64,000 nt of DNA from Microbacterium hydrocarbonoxydans. GTDB lineage: Bacteria; Actinomycetota; Actinomycetes; Actinomycetales; Microbacteriaceae. Location: contig NZ_FNSQ01000005.1 of assembly GCF_900105205.1 (NCBI RefSeq), positions 434,001 to 498,000 of the forward strand, read 5' to 3'. The notes beneath the pieces were generated by a model. That model did no database searches and was not told the DNA's origin. It saw only the letters and a list, made by a program, of their open reading frames with translations. Numbering within the stretch: the stretch's first letter is position 1; every line of letters starts with the position of its first letter. Made by a program: the position numbers and the translations under genes. Below, in pieces: positions 58,840-64,000 of this stretch.

Positions 58840-59853
58840 AGAACCGACACGACCATGACCGCGGCCGTCTACCGTCGCTTCGGCGCCCCTGAGGTGGTCC
58901 GGCTCGAGCAACGCGCCATCCCTACGCCGAGACCCGGTGAGGTGCTGATCCGAGTGCACGCGAGCACGGTGAGCGTCGCCGACCACCGGGCCCGCGCTCG
59001 GGATGTCCCTGCCGGTCTCGGGCTGCTCGCCGCCGTCGGGCTCGGTGTCTTCCGGCCCAGCCGGCCCATTCTCGGAATGGATGCCGCGGGCGTCGTCGCT
59101 GCGGTCGGCTCGGGCGTCACCGACTTCACCCCGGGAGACCGCGTCATCGCGGCGATGGGTGGAGCGTTCGGAGGGCATGCCGAGTACGTGTGCGTGCCCG
59201 CCGACGGTGCGATCACCCGCGCTCCGAGCACCATGTCGCTCGACGAGGCCGTGACTTTGGTGTTCGGCGGTATCACGGCGATGGGCTTCTTCGCGCAGGC
59301 GTCGATCGGACCCGGCACCTCGGTGCTCGTCAACGGAGCATCCGGCGCGGTCGGGACCGCCGCCGTCCAGCTCGCGAGTCAGCTCGGCGCCGATGTCACG
59401 GCCGTCACCAGCGGTGGCAATGCCGCGCTGGTCTCGTCACTCGGCGCGGCCCGAGTCATCGACTACACCCGAGAGGACTTCACCGCGGGAGGCGAGACGT
59501 ACGACGTGATCGTCGACTGCGTCGGCAACGCACCGTTCGGCCGAGCCGAAAGATCGATCGCCCCCGGCGGAGCACTCCTGCTGGTCGTCGGCGACCTGCG
59601 GGCCATGCTGCGCAGCCACGGACAGAGCCGTCGTTCCGGCAAGCTCGTCACCTGGAACGTCGGCACGCCGAGTGCGGATCACCTCGCGCATCTCGTGAGC
59701 CTTGCGGACTCCGGCCGCTACCGGGCCGTCATCGACCGCTCCTTCGATCTGGCCGACATCGTCGAAGCGCACCGCTTCGTCGACACCGGGCGCAAGCGCG
59801 GCAACGTCGTGCTGCGCATCGCATCATCCGAAGAGGATGCGGGTCGGCGCTGA
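58837..59853 (+). CDS. Zinc-independent MDR NAD(P)H oxidoreductase
   Basis: 338 residues: AAVYRRFGAPEVVRLEQRAI, GEVLIRVHASTVSVADHRA, VLVNGASGAVGTAAVQLASQ (nucleotide-binding GxSGAVG), and GKLVTWNVGTPSADHLAHLV. It is the quinone-oxidoreductase/enoyl-reductase branch of the MDR superfamily. The start ATG 58837 lies inside the shared inverted repeat; GTG or ATG 58855 are weaker. Divergent from the DUF2306/two-component operon. Substrate unknown. Confidence 0.88.
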   Translation: MRTDTTMTAAVYRRFGAPEVVRLEQRAIPTPRPGEVLIRVHASTVSVADHRARARDVPAGLGLLAAVGLGVFRPSRPILGMDAAGVVAAVGSGVTDFTPGDRVIAAMGGAFGGHAEYVCVPADGAITRAPSTMSLDEAVTLVFGGITAMGFFAQASIGPGTSVLVNGASGAVGTAAVQLASQLGADVTAVTSGGNAALVSSLGAARVIDYTREDFTAGGETYDVIVDCVGNAPFGRAERSIAPGGALLLVVGDLRAMLRSHGQSRRSGKLVTWNVGTPSADHLAHLVSLADSGRYRAVIDRSFDLADIVEAHRFVDTGRKRGNVVLRIASSEEDAGRR

Positions 59854-59859
59854 TGCGTG

Positions 59860-59933
59860 TGGAGGGGCTGACGGGAATCGAACCCGCGCTGTCTGCTTGG
59901 GAAGCAGAAGTTCTACCATTGAACTACAGCCCC
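59860..59933 (-). tRNA. tRNA-Gly (anticodon CCC), CCA encoded
   Basis: On the minus strand: acceptor GGGGCTG pairs with CAGCCCC, followed by discriminator T and an encoded CCA. The D-arm is TTCAATGGTAGAA, the anticodon stem TCTGC/GCAGA has loop TTCCCAA (anticodon CCC, reading GGG), and the T-arm is GCGGGTTCGATTCCCGT. The mature part is 71 bases plus CCA. All stems pair correctly. Confidence 0.95.
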
Positions 59934-60026
59934 GAACCTGCATCCGAGGAGCAGGTGATCGCAAGCCTACCCGTCGGATCCGTCACGTCCAAAGTGTCGC
60001 GGGCGTGCGGCAACTAGGCTGGTGCC

Positions 60027-60632
60027 GTGCTTCTCAGCGACCGCGACATCAGAGCAGAACTCGCATCCGGCCACATCGGCCTGGAACCGCACGAGCCGGA
60101 GATGATCCAGCCGTCGAGCATCGACGTGCGCCTGGACCGGTACTTCCGCCTCTTCGACAACCACAAGTATCCGTTCATCGACCCGTCGGTCGATCAGCCG
60201 GAGCTCACCCGTCTCATCGAGGTCGACCCCGAGGAGCCGTTCATCCTGCACCCGGGGGAGTTCGCTCTCGGCGCGACCTTCGAGCAGGTGACGCTGTCGG
60301 ATGACATCGCCGCACGGCTCGAGGGCAAGTCATCGCTCGGCCGACTCGGCCTGATCACGCACTCGACGGCCGGATTCATCGATCCCGGATTCACCGGCCA
60401 CGTCACGCTGGAGCTCGCGAACGTCGCGACGTTGCCGATCAAGCTGTGGCCGGGGATGAAGATCGGTCAGCTCTGCTTCTTCCGGCTCACGTCCCCGGCG
60501 GAGAACCCCTACGGCTCCGGCCCGTACGGCAACCGCTACCAGGGGCAGCGCGGCCCGACGGCATCCCGCTCGTTCCAGAACTTCCACCGAACGAACGTCG
60601 GCACGACCGACGTCGGAGCCCTAGGAGGCTGA
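60027..60632 (+). CDS. dcd: dCTP deaminase
   Basis: 201 residues. [43 protein letters not shown] (signature with catalytic-site Ser/Arg and the [11 protein letters not shown] loop), [20 protein letters not shown]. It converts dCTP to dUTP; actinobacterial members may be bifunctional deaminase-dUTPases (DCD-DUT), which cannot be decided here. GTG 60027 is 6 bases after TAGGCT (60015-60020), leaderless. Confidence 0.95.
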   Translation: MLLSDRDIRAELASGHIGLEPHEPEMIQPSSIDVRLDRYFRLFDNHKYPFIDPSVDQPELTRLIEVDPEEPFILHPGEFALGATFEQVTLSDDIAARLEGKSSLGRLGLITHSTAGFIDPGFTGHVTLELANVATLPIKLWPGMKIGQLCFFRLTSPAENPYGSGPYGNRYQGQRGPTASRSFQNFHRTNVGTTDVGALGG

Positions 60633-60633
60633 C

Positions 60634-61116
60634 ATGAGCGGCGACAGCACCGACCCGCAGAACCCGGAGATCCCGTCCGCGGATGCTGTCATCCCGCCGC
60701 CTCCGTCGGAGTCGTCTGTTCCGGATGCGGTGATTCCGCCGCCTCCGCCGGAGTCGTCTGTTCTGGATGCGGTGATTCCGCCGCCTCCGCCGGAGTCGTC
60801 TGTTCCGGATGCGGTGATTCCGCCGCCTCCCGCTGAGGCGATGCTCCCCGCCACGCGCCGTTCCCGCCCGAAGCCGGCGATTCTGACCGGCGATCAGCCC
60901 GCCCCCGTCGCCGACGACTGGGCCCAGCCGTCCGTGGCGCCCGAGGTGCCGACCTCCGGCGGATACCGCGCGCTGTCTGTGGTGATCTTCGGATTCCTCG
61001 TGCTGCTGCTCGCGGCGGCGATCGCCGGGGCCGTCTACCTCGGCACGACGACGTCGTTCGCATCCGTGGCCGATGCCGACGCGATCGCGGTCCTCGCCTC
61101 CCTGCGGCATGGGTGA
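60634..61116 (+). CDS. Proline-rich repeat protein with one transmembrane helix
   Basis: 160 residues. Residues ~14-70 are four tandem copies of a 14-residue unit (DAVIPPPPPESSVP and variants), encoded by 42-base DNA repeats (about 60682-60843). Then comes a short basic segment TRRSRPKPAILTG and a hydrophobic helix (about 113-140; LSVVIFGFLVLLLAAAIAGAV) before an outside C terminus. The N-terminal Pro repeat is probably cytoplasmic and disordered. It begins one base after the dcd stop. Function unknown. Confidence 0.75.
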   Translation: MSGDSTDPQNPEIPSADAVIPPPPSESSVPDAVIPPPPPESSVLDAVIPPPPPESSVPDAVIPPPPAEAMLPATRRSRPKPAILTGDQPAPVADDWAQPSVAPEVPTSGGYRALSVVIFGFLVLLLAAAIAGAVYLGTTTSFASVADADAIAVLASLRHG

Positions 61117-61321
61117 TCTCCGCTACGACCCCGAGGTCGACGCGGCCTACCTGACCGTCGGCGGCCCGATCGCCGATGGCGCGGTCGCGCAGACGCTCCC
61201 GATCGCGCTCCCGGCTGATGCCCGGGGAGAGCTGTTCCTCGACCTCGATGCCGACGGGAGGCTTCTCGGAATCGAGATCCTCGGAGCATCCCTGATCCTC
61301 CGGCCGGAGGCGATCGGCTGA
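61109..61321 (+). CDS. DUF2283-like small protein
   Basis: 70 residues: RYDPEVDAAYLTVGGPIADG and ELFLDLDADGRLLGIEILGAS, matching the DUF2283 pattern (a small beta-rich domain of unknown function). ATG 61109 overlaps the end of the proline-rich gene by 8 bases, so the two are co-translated. In other bacteria such proteins are often near toxin-antitoxin or stress genes, but nothing of that kind is next to it. Confidence 0.7.
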   Translation: MGDLRYDPEVDAAYLTVGGPIADGAVAQTLPIALPADARGELFLDLDADGRLLGIEILGASLILRPEAIG

Positions 61322-61389
61322 CGCCGTCCCGTCCTGTTGCGGCGCGTTGCCCTGGTGCCGACCTCCGGAAAAATGCTAGACACGCAGGC

Positions 61390-61836
61390 ATGACCGACTA
61401 TGCGCAGGAGCATCGACTGGGACGCATCGACGTCGTCGAACTCGACGACACCGCGGCGCTGAGCAGGGATGTCCCGCTCGACGTCGAGGCGGTGCAGGAG
61501 GCGTGGCCCGACTTCGAGGGTGGATTCGACTCGCTGCAGGGGCGACGGATGATGGGCCTCGTGTTCGGCGGAAGCGATGTCTATCGGTTGACGTCGGTGC
61601 GTCTGGACCGGGATGCGGAGAATCCGCTCGGTCTCGATGAGACAACGATCCCCGGCGGCCCGTATCTGCGGCTGCGGCTTCGCGGCGAGGCTCCCGAGAT
61701 CTACGGGCAGATCTCGTCCGCGTTCGACGCCCTGTTCGCGCTGGCCGACCACGATGCCGCGCGACCGCACATCGAGTATTACCGTCGCGAGGGGGAGGTC
61801 GACTGTCTCGTTCCGGTGGTGCGCTCGCACGGCTGA
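61390..61836 (+). CDS. GyrI-like effector-binding domain protein
   Basis: 148 residues. Second half GGPYLRLRLRGEAPEIYGQI followed by HIEYYRREGEVDCLVPV resembles the GyrI-like/SOUL-type small-molecule binding fold. No DNA-binding domain. Perhaps a drug- or haem-sequestering protein. ATG 61390 lies 7 bases after TAGACA (61377-61382), leaderless. Followed by two palindromic repeat elements. Confidence 0.7.
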   Translation: MTDYAQEHRLGRIDVVELDDTAALSRDVPLDVEAVQEAWPDFEGGFDSLQGRRMMGLVFGGSDVYRLTSVRLDRDAENPLGLDETTIPGGPYLRLRLRGEAPEIYGQISSAFDALFALADHDAARPHIEYYRREGEVDCLVPVVRSHG

Positions 61837-61941
61837 CGTTCGGGGCGCCGGGCTGGCAAGGCGGACGCCCAGGGTGCGGCCGGAGCTCCCGGGACCGGGG
61901 GTGGCCGGGGCTCCGCGGCGGCCGAGGCTCCGCTCCACCTT

Positions 61942-62014
61942 CTGAAAACAGGAAGACACCCCCAGTTCAGGACGAAATGCGGCAGATCGTCCTGACCTCG
62001 GGCTGTACTCCTGC
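61942..62014. repeat. Palindromic intergenic element, copy A
   Basis: About 70 bases with the shape ACAGGAAGAC - TTCAGGAC - loop GAAATGCGGCAGATC - GTCCTGAC - CTCCTG: an imperfect hairpin of ~28-base arms. It is homologous to copies B-E. It lies 105 bases after the GyrI-like gene and is followed by a GCCGCATCC tandem tract (62061-62092). Confidence 0.8.
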
Positions 62015-62060
62015 ACTCCGCTGGAGAACCCCCGCGGATCCGCCGCTGGCCGCATCAACG

Positions 62061-62092
62061 GCATCCGCCGCATCCGCCGCATCCGCCGCATC
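62061..62092. repeat. 9-base tandem repeat tract
   Basis: GCATCCGCC is repeated about three and a half times. A shorter similar tract (62201-62231, with GCCGCATCC and a GCCATCC variant) follows copy B. The tracts and palindromes thus recur together, with a period of about 170 bases between copies A and B. Confidence 0.7.
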
Positions 62093-62111
62093 GCTCGCCT
62101 GACGCTCCGCT

Positions 62112-62185
62112 CGACAACAGGAGGACCGTCCCAGATCAGGACTAAATGTGGCGGATCGTCCTGATCTCGGGCTGTTCTCCTGCGC
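62112..62185. repeat. Palindromic intergenic element, copy B
   Basis: ACAGGAGGAC - GTCCC - ATCAGGAC - loop TAAATGTGGCGGATC - GTCCTGAT - CGGGC - TCTCCTG. The inner 8-bp stem is perfect and the arms pair with few mismatches. It is 170 bases from copy A; the rest of the 413-base gap from the GyrI-like gene to the DUF6069 gene contains no gene that I can support. Confidence 0.8.
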
Positions 62186-62249
62186 TCGGCTGTCGCGTCT
62201 CCGCCGCATCCGCCATCCGCCGCATCCGCCGAAGGCGACGTCCTGGGCC

Positions 62250-62687
62250 TCACATCCCTTTCGACGCCCAGATATATGCCGGGACCGCGACGGCCACGAC
62301 GACGACATGCATGACCATGAGTCCGATGACGGCGCTCACCGTCGTGCCCGGGATGAAGTGGAACACGAGCAGCAGGATGTCGGGGATGAACGACGCCACG
62401 GTCACGATCGGCACGAGCATCGACAGGGTGCGACGCGGGTCACGGGCGTGTCGGCGCACGAGCGACCAGCCCATCCAGCCGATCACGATGCCCAGAGTCG
62501 TGAACAGCGTGTAAGCGGGGAAGGTCAGCGGCCCATATGTAGCCGGGGCGCCAGAGGCGACGGCGATGAGCGCGACGACGGAGTTCGCCGCGACGGCGAC
62601 GACGATCGCAATGATGAGGATGAGAGCGTGGCGCAGCCGAGATCGGGTGGCGTTCCCATCTGAGCGGGCGGCGGTGGTGGTGACCAT
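62250..62687 (-). CDS. DUF6069 four-helix membrane protein
   Basis: 145 residues with four helices (ALILIIAIVVAVAANSVVAL, FPAYTLFTTLGIVIGWMGWS, SMLVPIVTVASFIPDILLLV, VIGLMVMHVVVVAVAVPAYI). The pattern matches the DUF6069 family common in actinobacteria. It diverges from a TetR regulator, with a strong palindromic operator between them, so it is likely induced by a compound; an efflux or membrane-stress role is a guess. Confidence 0.75.
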   Translation of the reverse strand: MVTTTAARSDGNATRSRLRHALILIIAIVVAVAANSVVALIAVASGAPATYGPLTFPAYTLFTTLGIVIGWMGWSLVRRHARDPRRTLSMLVPIVTVASFIPDILLLVFHFIPGTTVSAVIGLMVMHVVVVAVAVPAYIWASKGM

Positions 62688-62713
62688 GACAGCTCCTTGC
62701 GGTTGATGAGTCG

Positions 62714-62747
62714 ATCCGGTACTGAGTGGTACCGGATATAACGGTAC
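62714..62747. promoter_or_regulatory. TetR-type operator with a third half-site
   Basis: ATCCGGTAC (62714-62722) and GTACCGGAT (62729-62737) are perfect complements separated by 6 bases. A third half CGGTAC lies at 62742-62747, and the -10 TACAAT of the TetR gene is at 62765-62770. It lies between divergent DUF6069 and TetR genes and probably controls both. Confidence 0.75.
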
Positions 62748-62777
62748 TGCTCAATCCCGGAATGTACAATGAGTCCG

Positions 62778-63362
62778 ATGCGTGCAGATGAGATGGCCAA
62801 GCCGACGGGGCGTCCTCGCGACCCCGGCGTCGAGGCGTCGATCCTCGCGGCGGTCCAGGACCTCCTGATCGAGAGCGGCTACGCGGGGACGACGATCGGT
62901 GCCGTGGCAGACCGAGCCCGTTGCGGACGATCCGCCATCTATCGCCGGTGGGAGACGAAGGCCGAGCTCGTCGTCGCGGCGGTCGGCGCATTGCAGATCG
63001 CGGCTGATGCCCCCGACACAGGCACGCTCAGAGGGGACCTCCTCGGAGCGGCCATGCACTTCGCGCGGGCGGATGACCGTACGGCGCGGGTGCTCGCCAG
63101 CATCCTGAGCGAGATCGGGCGCGACGAGGAGCTGCGCGACGTCGCCTATCGAGTGGTCGGCGGGCCTCCGGTCGCTGCACTCACGGCTGTGATCGAGCGG
63201 TGGATCGAGCGAGGTGAGGTGCGTGGGGACGCTCCGGTCGCCCTGATCGCCGGCCTCGTGCCGACCGCAGCGTTCGGCAGCGTCAGCCTGCGGCGGCGCG
63301 CGCTCGAACCGGATGCCGTCGTGCAGCTGGTCGACGAGGTCGTGCTGCCCGCTCTGCGTTAG
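62778..63362 (+). CDS. TetR-family regulator
   Basis: 194 residues. HTH region: GVEASILAAVQDLLIESGYA, then IGAVADRARCGRSAIYRRWE; the following AELVVAAV matches the AcrR-like branch. C-terminal ligand domain unassigned (TetR_C like). ATG 62778 is 7 bases after TACAAT; the upstream ATG 62769 lies inside that hexamer. Probably represses itself and the DUF6069 gene through the 62714-62737 palindrome. Confidence 0.88.
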   Translation: MRADEMAKPTGRPRDPGVEASILAAVQDLLIESGYAGTTIGAVADRARCGRSAIYRRWETKAELVVAAVGALQIAADAPDTGTLRGDLLGAAMHFARADDRTARVLASILSEIGRDEELRDVAYRVVGGPPVAALTAVIERWIERGEVRGDAPVALIAGLVPTAAFGSVSLRRRALEPDAVVQLVDEVVLPALR

Positions 63363-63390
63363 ACGCCTGACCGCTTCGCCGTTGCCCCCT

Positions 63391-63462
63391 GAGAACAGGA
63401 GGACCGTCCGAGATCAGGACGGGATGCGGCGAATTGTCCTGATTCCGGACTGTTGTCCTGCG
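63391..63462. repeat. Palindromic intergenic element, copy C
   Basis: GAGAACAGGAGGAC - GTCCG - ATCAGGAC - loop GGGATGCGGCGAATT - GTCCTGAT - CGGAC - GTCCTGCG: the inner 8-bp stem and the 5-bp stem are perfect. First of three copies in a tandem array of ~128-base units running to about 63720. Confidence 0.85.
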
Positions 63463-63520
63463 TTCGGACGACGGGGATGGGGGACCGTCTGAGAAGGGGG
63501 GGGCTGAGGTCTGGCTGTTT

Positions 63521-63592
63521 GAGAACAGGAGGACCGTCTGAAATCAGGACGGAATGCGGCGATTTGTCCTGATCCCGGGCTGTCGTCCTGCG
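63521..63592. repeat. Palindromic intergenic element, copy D
   Basis: Same layout as copy C; the 5-bp stem is GTCTG/CGGGC, where changes on both arms keep pairing through G-T wobbles. Starts 130 bases after copy C, with a homologous spacer rich in GGGG tracts. Confidence 0.85.
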
Positions 63593-63647
63593 TTCGGACG
63601 ATGGGGATGGGGTGTCTGAGAAAGGGATGCCTGAGGTCCGGCTGTCT

Positions 63648-63719
63648 GAGAACAGGAGGACCGTCCGAGATCAGGACGGGACGCGGGAAATGGTCCTGAT
63701 TCCCGGCTGTCGTCCTGCG
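63648..63719. repeat. Palindromic intergenic element, copy E
   Basis: Same layout; loop GGGACGCGGGAAATG. Starts 127 bases after copy D. The 459-base gap from the TetR gene to the last gene holds these three copies and their spacers and no supported gene. Confidence 0.85.
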
Positions 63720-63821
63720 CTCGGCAGGGTCGGTGTCCGGACGCGGCGCGGGTGCAGGAGCGCCCCGGTCGCCGAAGCGAACGGGGCGTCCTGGTGCAGC
63801 GGATGCCGGGATGCGGATGCG

Positions 63822-64000
63822 TCAGGCGTCCCGACCACGTGAGAACCCCGCGTCGAAGCCACGCTCATAGGCGTGCTGAGCCGCTCGCGCGACACGGTGC
63901 TCGCCGCGACCCGAGTGGGCGGGGTGCCCGTGACCGCGGCCGTGACCGTGCTCGCGGTTGAAGTCACGGTCGTGGCCCGACTGTTCGGCGTGCTCGTGCC
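63822..64000 (-). CDS. Histidine/glycine-rich C-terminal fragment at the window edge
   Basis: A minus-strand frame open to the window edge encodes HEHAEQSGHDRDFNREHGHG, then RGHGHPAHSGRGEHR and the end AYERGFDAGFSRGRDA before TGA (63824-63822). It has repeated His/Gly and Arg and could bind metal or be a disordered tail. The rest of the gene, and so its family, lies outside the window. Similar tails occur on some actinobacterial regulators, which is a recollection and not tested. Confidence 0.5.
   Translation of the reverse strand, partial: HEHAEQSGHDRDFNREHGHGRGHGHPAHSGRGEHRVARAAQHAYERGFDAGFSRGRDA

Noticed and set aside
63391..63719. CRISPR-like array of three 72-base repeats
   Set aside because: The repeats are long imperfect palindromes that differ from one another, and the intervals are homologous to each other rather than unique spacers.

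Overview
The window is high-GC DNA from an actinomycete, most probably Microbacteriaceae (Microbacterium-like). This is inferred from several features: GTG starts and stop/start overlaps are common, and many genes carry a -10 hexamer (TANNNT) only 6-7 bases before the start codon, so they are probably translated leaderless. L33 and S14 are cysteine-free and L28 lacks CxxC pairs, and the sugar ABC operon has no ATPase of its own. No phage, transposase, integrase or CRISPR array was seen. Most of the window looks like ordinary chromosome.

Layout. 0-4.7 kb: end of a HisC-like aminotransferase, then a 2-oxo acid dehydrogenase operon (E1alpha, E1beta, E2) and, convergent with it, a 2H-phosphoesterase and a small membrane protein. 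4.7-11 kb: a divergent ROK repressor and an alpha-glucoside-type module (lipoprotein binding protein, two permeases, GH13 glucosidase). 11.1-17.5 kb: a zinc locus of ZnuA-ZnuC-ZnuB behind a Zur-type operator, a GNAT/AAA+ fusion on the other strand, then Zur with a YraQ-type permease and its TIGR03943/DUF1980-like partner. 17.5-21 kb: a membrane-anchored propeller-like protein, an AAG-type DNA glycosylase, and the operon rpmB-rpmG-rpsN behind a structured leader and ended by a strong terminator. 21-24.5 kb: duplicated intergenic repeats, a DUF559 protein, a divergent hydrolase/TetR pair, and an HU protein. 24.5-32.7 kb: CopD-CtaG fusion, PIF1-like helicase, haem oxygenase under a DtxR-type box with a DUF2470 neighbour, a beta-lactamase-fold lipoprotein lacking the catalytic Ser/Lys, and CorA. 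32.7-39.8 kb: APC permease, GPP34 protein, DeoR repressor, several oxidoreductases (one frameshifted) and a cysteine hydrolase. 40-42.6 kb: Asp23/Gls24 envelope-stress operon ending in CsbD.

42.7-50.4 kb: a glycan-use locus (GH35 beta-galactosidase, AraC regulator, DUF5107/TPR protein, cellulase-like hydrolase). All of its enzymes lack signal peptides. 50.4-56.1 kb: a hypothetical membrane protein, a divergent HxlR/methyltransferase pair, a scar with two gene remnants, and a four-gene unit of DUF4397 surface protein, class-F-like sortase, ECF sigma factor and anti-sigma factor. 56.2-59.9 kb: a DUF2306 protein plus NarL-type two-component system, divergent from an MDR oxidoreductase; the two divergent start regions carry the same 14 bases as an inverted repeat. 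59.9-64 kb: tRNA-Gly(CCC), dCTP deaminase, small proteins, a DUF6069/TetR divergent pair and, on the minus strand, a truncated His-rich C terminus at the window edge.

The least ordinary signals are intergenic. The main one is a family of ~70-base imperfect palindromes (five copies at 61.9-63.7 kb, three of them inside a ~128-base tandem repeat, with a similarly built element at 23.9 kb). The others are the rpmB leader with mutually exclusive pairings and a pair of 75-base direct repeats downstream of rpsN.
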